This document shows, one piece after another, positions 6,875-14,567 of a stretch of DNA of 17,321 nucleotides (position 1 is its first letter; each line of letters starts with the position of its first letter). The translations under genes and the position numbers were made by a program. The stretch comes from an uncultured Candidatus Saccharibacteria bacterium. GTDB taxonomy: Bacteria > Patescibacteriota > Saccharimonadia > Saccharimonadales > Saccharimonadaceae. Location of the stretch: contig CAMUOM010000013.1 in assembly GCA_947090635.1 (NCBI GenBank), positions 1-17,321 on the forward strand, in the 5' to 3' direction. The notes under the pieces were generated by a model that was not told where the DNA came from, searched no databases, and saw only the letters and a program-made list of their open reading frames with translations.

Positions 6875-7264
6875 ATGAAGAATATTGCTATTATCGAAGA
6901 CGACCAGCTAATTTCTCAGATGTATCGCATGAAGCTTGAGAGTGAAGGCTATAACGTAAATGTAGCGGCCAACGGTATGACTGGTATCGAGATGGTAGAA
7001 AATACTCAGCCAGATTTGATTTTGCTAGATTTGACATTACCAGATATTGATGGTGACGTGGTACTTGATGGTATCCGTCATATCGAAACCTCGGCAAATA
7101 CTCCAGTAATCATTTTGACGAATTTGGATGACGTTGATGCGCCAAAGCAGCTCGCCAAGTGGGATATTGATGATTACATCGTGAAGGCTAATTCGACACC
7201 ACGTCAAGTAGTGGCCCGTGTAGCTGAGATATTAAAGCGTCATGCTGCCAAGCGAAAGTCTTAA
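6875..7264 (+). CDS. Single-domain (CheY-like) response regulator
   Basis: The 129 residues are essentially all receiver domain. Acidic pocket residues are E8-D9-D10 in IAIIEDDQ, the phosphoacceptor is Asp52 (LILLDLTLPD), the switch Thr is T82 (VIILTNLDD), and Tyr101 and Lys104 (DDYIVKANSTP) are in place. No DNA-binding or enzymatic output domain follows; the short tail KRHAAKRKS is basic. No histidine kinase lies nearby, so phosphorylation would come from a kinase elsewhere. Single-domain receivers usually act by binding a partner protein. The gene is closed by a terminator that overlaps its stop codon. All receiver residues are intact, so I expect a working phospho-switch; the output is unknown. 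Confidence 0.92.
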   Translation: MKNIAIIEDDQLISQMYRMKLESEGYNVNVAANGMTGIEMVENTQPDLILLDLTLPDIDGDVVLDGIRHIETSANTPVIILTNLDDVDAPKQLAKWDIDDYIVKANSTPRQVVARVAEILKRHAAKRKS

Positions 7265-7279
7265 GCGCTTGCGCTTTTT
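7263..7279 (+). terminator. Short terminator hairpin after the response regulator
   Basis: AAGCG (7263-7267) pairs with CGCTT (7272-7276) around loop CTTG, followed by further T to 7279. The stem includes the last bases of the TAA stop. It is short, so probably of moderate strength. The T-tract leads into the pyk promoter. Confidence 0.6.
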
Positions 7280-7306
7280 GTGCTACAATGGTGCCAGATA
7301 GGAGAG
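7278..7306 (+). promoter_or_regulatory. Extended -10 promoter and Shine-Dalgarno of pyk
   Basis: TTGTGCTACAAT at 7278-7289 contains TGC-TACAAT (hexamer 7284-7289), identical over 12 bases to the tRNA-Arg promoter. The start is expected near 7296. GGAGAG at 7301-7306 lies 7 bases before the ATG at 7314, so this mRNA has a conventional, short leader. Confidence 0.68.
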
Positions 7307-7313
7307 ATAAATA

Positions 7314-8729
7314 ATGGCACATATTGATACAATTAAACGAACGAAAATTTTGGCCACGATTGGGCCAGCGGTAGATGACCCCGCGATGCTAGAAAAGATT
7401 ATTCGCGCTGGCGTGAACGCTTGCCGGATGAATTTTAGCCATGGCACTGAGGAAGAGCGCTTGGGCGAAATTCGCCATATCCGTGAAATTGAGGCAAAAC
7501 TAGGCCGGCATATTGCAATTGTACAGGATTTACAGGGGCCGAAGATTCGTTTCGGCGAGCTGAAAGATGATATGCGGTACGACATCAAGACAGGTGATGT
7601 ATTGGGCTTAACTTATGGTATTACGCATGATGGCGGCAATAATTTGCCTTCACAGTATGACTTAAGCGACAAATGTGAGCCAGGCGATGCAATTTATTTG
7701 TTCGATGGCAAAATCAAGACGATTGTTCAGTCGATTGAAGGTAAGACGGTATGGGTTAAGGCGCAGAACCCGGGCTACATCATCTCACACAAGGCGATTA
7801 ATTTGCCAGATATGAAGGGCGGTAAAGCGCCAGTTTTGACGCCGAAGGATTTAGAAGACCTTGATTGGGGTTTGACGCAAGATATTGATTACACGGCAAT
7901 TTCATTTATTCACCATGCTGATGATGTGCGTAAATTGCGTGAAATTATTCGCTCAAAAGGGAGCGACCGTCCGATTATTGTTAAGCTAGAGACTAAATCG
8001 GGTGCTGACCCAGCTAATCTTGAGGATATCGTAAAGGAAGCTGACGGTATGATGGTAGCGCGCGGTGACCTTGCCGTGGAAGCTGGTATGGAAATTGTGC
8101 CGATTGTTGAACGCCGGATTATTGAGCTTTGCCAGAAGTACTGCAAGCCATGTATTGTGGCAACGCAGATGTTGGGCTCGATGGTAGAGAACCCAGAGCC
8201 AACGCGTGCTGAGGTTAATGACGTTGCGACGGCGGCGATTGAAGGCGCCGATGCGGTGATGCTATCTGATGAGACTGCGATGGGGCAATATCCGCTTGAG
8301 GCGGTGACGGTGATGAATAAGGTATTGCAATATACACAACAGCATCAACCAGTGTACGACCTCTATGAGCGACGGGGGACTGACCATGACCGTGATGCTA
8401 TGGCGCAGGCGGCAATTACTTTGGCGCGCGAAGCACAGGCCGATGCAATTGTAGTTGAAACGGCTGATGGTGTAATGGCGCGCAATGTGGCAGTGCATCG
8501 CCCAGAGACGTTAATTATTGCTATGGCGCCAACTAAGCGTATCGTGAATCGGACGAGCTTATTGTTTAATACACGGAGCTATCAGGGGCAGCGCGGCGAG
8601 GCGGAGCAGCTTGCCCGCCGTTTAGTGCAAGAGGGCTTCTTTGGTAAAGAGCACGCCCGCGTGGTTTTGGTGCAGCAGTTGGTTAATGAGGCGCCATGCG
8701 CTGATGCAATTCGGTTACTAAATATTTAG
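7314..8729 (+). CDS. pyk: Pyruvate kinase
   Basis: Pyruvate kinase converts phosphoenolpyruvate and ADP to pyruvate and ATP in the last step of glycolysis. The product is 471 residues, normal for the family. Visible motifs are TKILATIGPA, the active-site NFSHG with Arg38, QDLQGPKIRFGE before the B domain, IIVKLETKSG (catalytic Lys and metal-binding Glu), MMVARGDLAVE (family usually DLGVE), and the signature VATQMLGSMVENPEPTRAEV followed by DAVMLSDETAMGQYP. A full C-terminal allosteric domain follows from about residue 350. Promoter and Shine-Dalgarno support the start. pgk follows 8 bases after the stop, so pyk and pgk form an operon. Confidence 0.97.
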   Translation: MAHIDTIKRTKILATIGPAVDDPAMLEKIIRAGVNACRMNFSHGTEEERLGEIRHIREIEAKLGRHIAIVQDLQGPKIRFGELKDDMRYDIKTGDVLGLTYGITHDGGNNLPSQYDLSDKCEPGDAIYLFDGKIKTIVQSIEGKTVWVKAQNPGYIISHKAINLPDMKGGKAPVLTPKDLEDLDWGLTQDIDYTAISFIHHADDVRKLREIIRSKGSDRPIIVKLETKSGADPANLEDIVKEADGMMVARGDLAVEAGMEIVPIVERRIIELCQKYCKPCIVATQMLGSMVENPEPTRAEVNDVATAAIEGADAVMLSDETAMGQYPLEAVTVMNKVLQYTQQHQPVYDLYERRGTDHDRDAMAQAAITLAREAQADAIVVETADGVMARNVAVHRPETLIIAMAPTKRIVNRTSLLFNTRSYQGQRGEAEQLARRLVQEGFFGKEHARVVLVQQLVNEAPCADAIRLLNI

Positions 8730-8737
8730 GGGGGTAA

Positions 8738-9976
8738 ATGAGCGAAGTAACTTTTCCATATCAGACAGTTCGAGATATCGATGTTCAGGGCAAGCATGTG
8801 TTAGTGCGTGCGGATTATAATGTGCCATTGAATGAGCAAGGACAAATTTCGGATGATTTTCGTATTGAGGCGTCACTGCCGACCTTAAAATATTTGTTGG
8901 CGCGCCACGCTAAAGTGGTAGTTATGTCACATCTGGGGCGACCGAAGAGTGCGGCAGATAAGCAGTTTTCATTGGCGCCGGTTGCGCGCGCTTTGGCGGC
9001 GAAACTAGATAGTACAATTACAGTACGTTTTTTGAACGACTGTATTGGTGAAGAAGTGCAGCAGGCAACTGCTAAGCAGACTGAGGATGAGATTATTCTA
9101 CTAGAGAATCTGCGCTTTCATAAAGAAGAGAAGGCGAATGACCCAGCTTTCGCTAAGGCTTTGGCAACCGACACCCATGCTGAAGTGTTTGTGCAGGATG
9201 GTTTTGGTGTTGTACATCGTGCTCACGCCTCAACGGCTTCAATTACCGAATATTTACCAGCAGTAGCAGGTTTGCTACTTGAGCGCGAATATGTAGCCAT
9301 TAAGCAGGCAGTTGACCAACCACGGCGGCCAATGACAGCTGTTATTGGCGGTGCTAAGATTAGCGACAAAATTCCACTGGTAAAGAAGTTTATTGAAACA
9401 GCTGACAATGTGATTGTTGGCGGTGCACTAGCAAATAATTTTCTAAAGCACCTTGGCTATAATGTGGGTGCTAGCTTAGTGGAAGACGGTGTGGATGACA
9501 TCGTGTCGGATATCTTGCAGTTAGCGCACGACAAGTACGGTGATGCGTTTGACGAAAAGTTTATTTTGCCGCGCGATGTGGCGATTGCGGAGCATGGCAG
9601 TTTAGATGACCCACGCCGCGAGGTTAGCCTAACTCAGGTAGTAGATGGAAACGTTATCTATGATTTAGGTGAAAAGACAATCAATGTAATTGACCGTTTA
9701 GTAGCTAGCAGTGGTACTGTAATTTGGAATGGTACGCTCGGCATGGCTGAGCGTCAGCAATTTGCTCATGGTTCAGCGCGCCTTGCGATGAGTCTAGTGC
9801 GTGACCCGAAAATTACTAGTGTTATTGGCGGCGGTGATACGGCAGATTTTGTGCGTAACTGGGATAGTAAGCATGGTGGTAGCTTTACTCATGTCTCAAC
9901 CGGTGGTGGTGCCAGCTTGGAGCTAATGTCAGGTCAGACTTTGCCGGGTATCGCAGCATTGCTTTGGCGGTTATAG
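8738..9976 (+). CDS. pgk: Phosphoglycerate kinase
   Basis: It transfers phosphate from 1,3-bisphosphoglycerate to ADP in glycolysis. The product is 412 residues, slightly longer than the usual 390-400. Motifs in order are VLVRADYNVPL (21-31, substrate-binding Asp26 and Asn28), Arg42, SHLGRPK (64-70), HRAHAS, IGGAKISDKI, VGGALANNFL, VIWNGTLGMAE (usually WNGPxGxxE), VIGGGDTADFV and HVSTGGGASLELMSG. Both kinase domains and the hinge appear complete. AGGGGGG at 8728-8734, overlapping the pyk stop, lies 3 bases from the ATG. It is cotranscribed with pyk. The Pro-to-Thr change in the WNGP loop is uncommon, but the surrounding residues are intact. Confidence 0.97.
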   Translation: MSEVTFPYQTVRDIDVQGKHVLVRADYNVPLNEQGQISDDFRIEASLPTLKYLLARHAKVVVMSHLGRPKSAADKQFSLAPVARALAAKLDSTITVRFLNDCIGEEVQQATAKQTEDEIILLENLRFHKEEKANDPAFAKALATDTHAEVFVQDGFGVVHRAHASTASITEYLPAVAGLLLEREYVAIKQAVDQPRRPMTAVIGGAKISDKIPLVKKFIETADNVIVGGALANNFLKHLGYNVGASLVEDGVDDIVSDILQLAHDKYGDAFDEKFILPRDVAIAEHGSLDDPRREVSLTQVVDGNVIYDLGEKTINVIDRLVASSGTVIWNGTLGMAERQQFAHGSARLAMSLVRDPKITSVIGGGDTADFVRNWDSKHGGSFTHVSTGGGASLELMSGQTLPGIAALLWRL

Positions 9977-9990
9977 TTGTATTTTGTATT

Positions 9991-10034
9991 TTGAATAGTC
10001 TCGTGCTTATGTTAAAATAGTATTAATTAGGGGG
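9991..10034 (+). promoter_or_regulatory. Promoter and Shine-Dalgarno of tpiA
   Basis: TTGAAT (9991-9996), 16 bases, then TGT-TAAAAT (hexamer 10013-10018), an extended -10 with a usable -35. A start near 10025 gives a leader of about 13 bases carrying AGGGGG (10029-10034), 3 bases before the ATG at 10038. tpiA can thus be transcribed apart from pyk-pgk. Confidence 0.65.
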
Positions 10035-10037
10035 CAT

Positions 10038-10820
10038 ATGAAGAAGTATATTATTGGTAATTGGAAGATGAACCTCAATGTGCACGAGGCTTCATTGTTT
10101 GTGGCTAAGTTGGCGCAAGTGGTACCGATTCGACGCGATGTTGAGACGGTGATTTGCCCAGGCTTTTTGGCGCTTGAACCAGTCTCATTGCAAATTAATC
10201 ACCGCCAGCTTAAGCTGGGTGCGCAGAATTGTTATTGGCGCGACGGTGGTGCTTTTACGGGTGAAGTCAGTGCGACACAGCTTCGTGGCTTGGCTCAGTA
10301 TGTGCTAATTGGCCATAGCGAGCGGCGTAACATTTTTGATGAAGACGACCGTGATATTCGGTTTAAGGTGCAAGCCGCGGTGCGTAATGAATTGTCACCG
10401 ATTTTATGTGTTGGTGAAACTGAGCTTGAACGCAATGATGGCGATACGCAACATGTGTTGAATGACCAGGTGGCGTCAGGACTAATGAACATTAGTTCAG
10501 ATGAATTGGACGGCGTGTTGATTGCTTATGAGCCAGTTTGGGCAATTGGTACGGGCTGTACACCACAGGTAAAAGATGTTGAAGAAGCGGTTAGCATTAT
10601 CCGTGCTCAGGTAGCACATATGTTTGGTCGTGCGGCTGCGGCTAAGGTTCCAGTGTTGTATGGTGGTAGTATTAGTAATATGAATGACCGTGATTATCTA
10701 TCAGCCAAGGGTGTGAATGGCTTGTTGGTTGGGCATAATAGCTTGATTGCACCAGAATTTGCACACCTAGTTGATACAGCGGCCGAAGTTGCTAAACAGG
10801 AGAATTTAGCTAATGGCTGA
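10038..10820 (+). CDS. tpiA: Triosephosphate isomerase
   Basis: It interconverts dihydroxyacetone phosphate and glyceraldehyde 3-phosphate. The 260-residue TIM barrel has the catalytic triad: Lys10 in NWKMN, His93 in IGHSERR and Glu165 in AYEPVWAIGTG. The phosphate-binding YGGSIS (208-213) and GLLVGHNSL are present. Loop 6 reads GTGCTP where GTGKxA is usual, so the hinge Lys is replaced by Cys. The start is fixed by the AGGGGG leader sequence. Its last 8 bases overlap the next gene (ATG at 10813), which implies coupled translation of the acidic membrane protein. No glyceraldehyde-3-phosphate dehydrogenase gene is seen alongside. Confidence 0.97.
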   Translation: MKKYIIGNWKMNLNVHEASLFVAKLAQVVPIRRDVETVICPGFLALEPVSLQINHRQLKLGAQNCYWRDGGAFTGEVSATQLRGLAQYVLIGHSERRNIFDEDDRDIRFKVQAAVRNELSPILCVGETELERNDGDTQHVLNDQVASGLMNISSDELDGVLIAYEPVWAIGTGCTPQVKDVEEAVSIIRAQVAHMFGRAAAAKVPVLYGGSISNMNDRDYLSAKGVNGLLVGHNSLIAPEFAHLVDTAAEVAKQENLANG

Positions 10821-12336
10821 TTTTGATTTTGAGGAGCTTGACCGAGTAATTAAGGAAATGTCAGATGGCCTGACAGAGTCTGAACATCGACCAGAGGCCG
10901 ATGATACGGTTAAGAATGTTTCTCAAACTCAAGAAAAAACGCCCGATAGTCCTCGCGAGTCTCATACTGAGCAAACTTCCGAGGTGAAGATTGTCAAAAC
11001 TAAGGCAATGGATGTGGCCTCGGATAAGGTAATCAGTACGATTTCGCCAGAGGATGCTCGAGCAATTGTGATGGCGCGGCGTAAAAAGTTGGCAGCAGAA
11101 ATCAACCAGCGGATGATTGAAGAGCGTAAAATGCACCAAGCAGCTAAATTACGTAAGTTAGCTGAAGAGGCTAGCGCTGACGACGACAAAGAAGTGCCGC
11201 AGAAATCAGTTGAGGTAACTGATGAACCGGAGCCAACTAAAGAGAAGGTTGAATTAGAAGATAAGCCGGCGGTTGATACTTCAGTGAATCAATCAACAAA
11301 AGTATTAGATGCTGAGGCTAAAAAATCTGAATCAGATCACGAAGTTAATTCTAAATCAGATACTACTGATAAGCTCGAAGATAAGTATGAAGCCGAGGCT
11401 AAAACCGAAGTCGAGGCTAAAACAACAACAGTAAAGTTGGCGGTTGAAGAGGATAAAGCTAAGACCGAGACTGAAGTTAAAGCTGAAGTCAAGACCGAGA
11501 CTGACCTATCGGATGATACTGAGTCTAAGCCTGAGAATGAGGCTGAGGCTGCCGCGTCAGAAAAACCTCAAGAAGTTGAGCAAGATAAAAAGCTCGATGA
11601 GAATCATAGGTCTAAATTAGTTACGGATGACGATGAAGACGAAGCGAAACAGCAAGAGTCGGATGAAGTAGAGCTTGATGAGGATAACCAGTCTGTCAAG
11701 TCGAACCGTCGTTCGGTGCATTACAGCCAGCGTTTGTCGCGTCACGCTTTGCGCCAACCTCGTCCAATGGAAGAAATGGTGACTCCGCTAGCGGGGGATA
11801 GTCTACCAGATGAAAAGCCGTATGAATCGCCGTTTTTAGAGGGAGTAAAGGTTAAGAAGGCGCCACTTGGTTTGACTAGTGCTAGTAACCACACGAAAGC
11901 TGTTACTGTAGTGTCGCAGTCAGGTGATGCGTCAGAGGTAAAGCACGTACATACGAGCAATCAGCCTAAACCAGTAAAACACAACGTAGCTGATACCAAG
12001 GATGGCTTTATTGATAGTTTTATTAGTGATATGCAAACTAGACGCGAGCAGCAACAGATGCTAGCAAACCATACTTTGCCACGCCGGCCAAAGGCGACGT
12101 TGGATACGATGACGCGTACTATGCGTACTATACGTACTACTCACCATAACTCTAGTCGTGATGATGATGAGGATATAAACTCGCCATTTGATGATTTGCA
12201 GATGGTGGATAAGCATTCACGCTCAGCTTGGACTTGGATTGTGATTTGTTTAGTGGTGCTGGTTGTGCTTTCGGGTGTTGGCGTTTATCTGTATTTGACC
12301 GGTAATCTTGACCATCTAATTAACTCTTTAAAGTGA
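10813..12336 (+). CDS. Acidic, disordered, C-terminally anchored membrane protein, unknown function
   Basis: I do not recognise a family. The 507-residue product has: a short acidic N-terminal segment MADFDFEELDRVIKEMSDGL; a likely helical or coiled-coil stretch at about 75-125 (ISPEDARAIVMARRKKLAAE, then QRMIEERKMHQAAKLRKLAE); a long Lys/Glu/Asp/Thr-rich low-complexity region at about 125-295 with EAKTEVEAKT and TETEVKAEVKTETD repeats; a basic patch (SNRRSVHYSQRLSRHALRQ); a conserved-looking FIDSFISDMQTRREQQQ; and one membrane segment at about 473-494, followed by a short tail. With no signal peptide, most of it should be cytoplasmic. It overlaps tpiA by 8 bases, so it is translated with the glycolytic genes. 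A scaffold or tether role is speculation. Its TGA stop forms part of the pcrA promoter. Confidence 0.8.
   Translation: MADFDFEELDRVIKEMSDGLTESEHRPEADDTVKNVSQTQEKTPDSPRESHTEQTSEVKIVKTKAMDVASDKVISTISPEDARAIVMARRKKLAAEINQRMIEERKMHQAAKLRKLAEEASADDDKEVPQKSVEVTDEPEPTKEKVELEDKPAVDTSVNQSTKVLDAEAKKSESDHEVNSKSDTTDKLEDKYEAEAKTEVEAKTTTVKLAVEEDKAKTETEVKAEVKTETDLSDDTESKPENEAEAAASEKPQEVEQDKKLDENHRSKLVTDDDEDEAKQQESDEVELDEDNQSVKSNRRSVHYSQRLSRHALRQPRPMEEMVTPLAGDSLPDEKPYESPFLEGVKVKKAPLGLTSASNHTKAVTVVSQSGDASEVKHVHTSNQPKPVKHNVADTKDGFIDSFISDMQTRREQQQMLANHTLPRRPKATLDTMTRTMRTIRTTHHNSSRDDDEDINSPFDDLQMVDKHSRSAWTWIVICLVVLVVLSGVGVYLYLTGNLDHLINSLK
11461..11504 (+). repeat. Internal direct repeat in the acidic region
   Basis: AAGACCGAGACTGA occurs at 11461-11474 and 11491-11504, exactly 30 bases apart and in frame. 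It lies inside the Lys/Glu-rich low-complexity region and probably reflects slippage or recombination that varies the length of this part of the protein. Confidence 0.7.
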
Positions 12337-12342
12337 TAAAAT
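12334..12342 (+). promoter_or_regulatory. Extended -10 of pcrA built on the upstream stop codon, leaderless layout
   Basis: TGA-TAAAAT: the TGA stop of the preceding gene (12334-12336) is the TGn extension, and TAAAAT is 12337-12342. The ATG at 12349 lies 6 bases on, at the expected transcription start. No Shine-Dalgarno is present. Confidence 0.6.
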
Positions 12343-12348
12343 AGAGTC

Positions 12349-14538
12349 ATGTTAGATGGTGCGGGTGATAGTGTCTTAGAGGGGCTAAACGTTAAACAAC
12401 GTGAAGCGGTGCAGTGCACTGAAGGACCGCTTTTGGTAATTGCGGGTGCTGGCTCGGGTAAAACTAAGACCTTAACTCACCGCATTGCTTATATTTTATT
12501 GAATCATTTGGCAACCGAACAAGACGTTTTGGCAGTGACGTTTACTAACAAGGCGGCAGGTGAGATGCGTGAGCGGTTGGCGACACTGTTACATCAACCA
12601 AATTACCGTTCATTTATGCCATGGATGGGTACATTTCACTCTATTGCTGTAAAGTTATTGCGGTTGTATGGCGAGGCGATTAATGTCCCGACTAATTTCG
12701 TGATTTTTGACGAGGCCGATAAAATTACGCTGATTCGGAATATTATGAAGGATTTTGCAATATCAGATAAGCAATTTACGCCAAAGGCCATTGCTTCTGC
12801 TATCTCTAACAGTAAAAATGCGGGTGATAGCTTGGAGGATTACAACAAGAAGGCAAACAATCCTCACTGGCGGACTATCTATGAGGTTTATCGGCGTTAT
12901 GAAGAGCAACGCCGTAAGCAACGTGCGTTAGATTTTGATGATTTGCTAGTGGAGGCACGCCGGCTACTGCATGATTCACCAGAGGTGCGGAAGCGCTTGC
13001 AGGAGCAATTTAAGTATATTTTGGTTGATGAGTATCAGGATACTAATCATCTTCAGTACCAGATAATCAAGTTATTGTTGAGCGGTAAAAATAATATTTG
13101 CGTGGTGGGCGACGATTGGCAGTCGATTTACAGCTGGCGCGGCGCAGACTTTACGAATATTCTAAATTTCTCGCAGGATTTTACTGGTGCTAAAGTGGTG
13201 AAGCTGGAACAAAATTATCGTTCAACCGGCAATATTTTAAATGCGGCGCATAATGTCATTATTAAAAATACACAGCGAAGCGATAAGCAGCTTTGGACGA
13301 AGGCGGGTGATGGCGAACCGGTGCAATTTATTGAGGCGTATAATGAGCTAAACGAAGCCGAGACGATTGGCTTGCAGATTCAGACGGCGCACGCTGTGGG
13401 GGCGCGACAGTATAACGACTTTGCGATTCTTTACCGCACTAACGCTCAGTCGCGTGCCTTTGAGCAAATGTTTCGTAAATTAGCTCTGCCTTATAAAATC
13501 ATTGGCGGGTTGCGTTTTTATGACCGTGCTGAAATCAAGGACTTATTAGCGTATTTACGCATTATTTATCAACCGTATGATGGGGTTAGCTTCCGTCGCG
13601 TCGTCAATGTGCCGAAACGCGGTCTAGGCGAGGTTTCGGTTGACCGATTTTTGAAGTGGCGTGCACAAACGGAGCAGTCAGTGGTTGAGGCATTGCAACA
13701 AGTAGATTTATGCAATGATTTGACACCGCGTGCTCGTAAGGAGCTGCAGGCACTGGGCGAGTTGTTTGGTAAATTGGTCGAACAAGCAGCACTGGTTACA
13801 CCGGATCAACTATTAACGGATTTAATTGAGGCGACGAAGTATCGGGAATATTTGGATGATGGCACCGACCAAGGGCGCGCCAAAGTGGAGAACGTTGAGG
13901 AACTAGTGAGTGATGCTAAACAGTATGGTGATTTGGCTAGCTTTCTTGAGGAGGTGGCGCTAGTGTCGGGTGCAGATGACATTAATCATGACCACGCGGT
14001 AAATTTAATGACTATGCATGCCGCGAAGGGGTTGGAATTCCCAGTGGTTTATCTAGTGGGCATGGAGGACGGACTGTTCCCGAGCGCGCGAGACTTACTG
14101 ACTGATTCGGCGCTCGAGGAGGCGCGTCGCCTCTGTTATGTCGGTATGACACGTGCTAAGGATGAGCTAACTCTTAGCTATGCGCGAAGCCGAGTGATGA
14201 GTGGCCAAGTGCGGTATAATATGCCATCGCGATTCCTGAGTGATATTAAGGGTGAGCCGGTGAAGCCAGCGAATAATAATTACGACAATTACGACCAATA
14301 TGATGATTATCGCCATGTTAGTGATAATACAGACTGGGCGATACGCCGTCCAGTAGATAATCAAGAGCCACATTACGAATATGAAGACGTAGCGCTTAGC
14401 GTCGGCGACCGTGTACGTCACCAGATGTTTGGCGATGGTACGGTGCTAGCGGTGAACGGTTCGACGGTGAAAGTGCAGTTTGCCTCGCGTATTCGCAGCA
14501 TTAACCTTGAGTATGCACCGCTCGTAAAAATTAGCTAG
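12349..14538 (+). CDS. pcrA: UvrD/PcrA-type superfamily 1 DNA helicase
   Basis: An ATP-driven 3'-5' DNA translocase for repair, replication restart and removal of proteins from DNA. The product is 729 residues, matching PcrA length. Motifs in order: Q motif LNVKQREAV, Walker A AGAGSGKT (Lys38), Ia VTFTNKAAGEM, Ib GTFHSIAVKLLR, DFDDLL, Walker B ILVDEYQDTNHLQY (Asp227, Glu228), III VVGDDWQSIYSWRGAD, IV LEQNYRSTGNIL, V TMHAAKGLEFPVVYL and VI CYVGMTRAKDEL. A Tyr/Asp/Asn-rich linker (NYDNYDQYDDY, about 645-655) leads to a C-terminal Tudor-like module, about 680-729 (VGDRVRHQMFGDGTVLAV), which in PcrA binds RNA polymerase. Motif III has Trp where Asp is usual in GDDxQSIY. uvrD is the other possible symbol; the Tudor module favours pcrA. 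Confidence 0.95.
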   Translation: MLDGAGDSVLEGLNVKQREAVQCTEGPLLVIAGAGSGKTKTLTHRIAYILLNHLATEQDVLAVTFTNKAAGEMRERLATLLHQPNYRSFMPWMGTFHSIAVKLLRLYGEAINVPTNFVIFDEADKITLIRNIMKDFAISDKQFTPKAIASAISNSKNAGDSLEDYNKKANNPHWRTIYEVYRRYEEQRRKQRALDFDDLLVEARRLLHDSPEVRKRLQEQFKYILVDEYQDTNHLQYQIIKLLLSGKNNICVVGDDWQSIYSWRGADFTNILNFSQDFTGAKVVKLEQNYRSTGNILNAAHNVIIKNTQRSDKQLWTKAGDGEPVQFIEAYNELNEAETIGLQIQTAHAVGARQYNDFAILYRTNAQSRAFEQMFRKLALPYKIIGGLRFYDRAEIKDLLAYLRIIYQPYDGVSFRRVVNVPKRGLGEVSVDRFLKWRAQTEQSVVEALQQVDLCNDLTPRARKELQALGELFGKLVEQAALVTPDQLLTDLIEATKYREYLDDGTDQGRAKVENVEELVSDAKQYGDLASFLEEVALVSGADDINHDHAVNLMTMHAAKGLEFPVVYLVGMEDGLFPSARDLLTDSALEEARRLCYVGMTRAKDELTLSYARSRVMSGQVRYNMPSRFLSDIKGEPVKPANNNYDNYDQYDDYRHVSDNTDWAIRRPVDNQEPHYEYEDVALSVGDRVRHQMFGDGTVLAVNGSTVKVQFASRIRSINLEYAPLVKIS

Positions 14539-14550
14539 ATTGTTGAAGTG

Positions 14551-14559
14551 TGATATAAT
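14551..14559 (+). promoter_or_regulatory. Extended -10 of the muralytic protein gene
   Basis: TGA-TATAAT, with the perfect hexamer at 14554-14559. GTG at 14568 lies 8 bases on and ATG at 14571 11 bases on. There is no Shine-Dalgarno, so a leaderless or nearly leaderless mRNA is predicted. No convincing -35 is seen. Confidence 0.62.
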
Positions 14560-14567
14560 AATATTAC

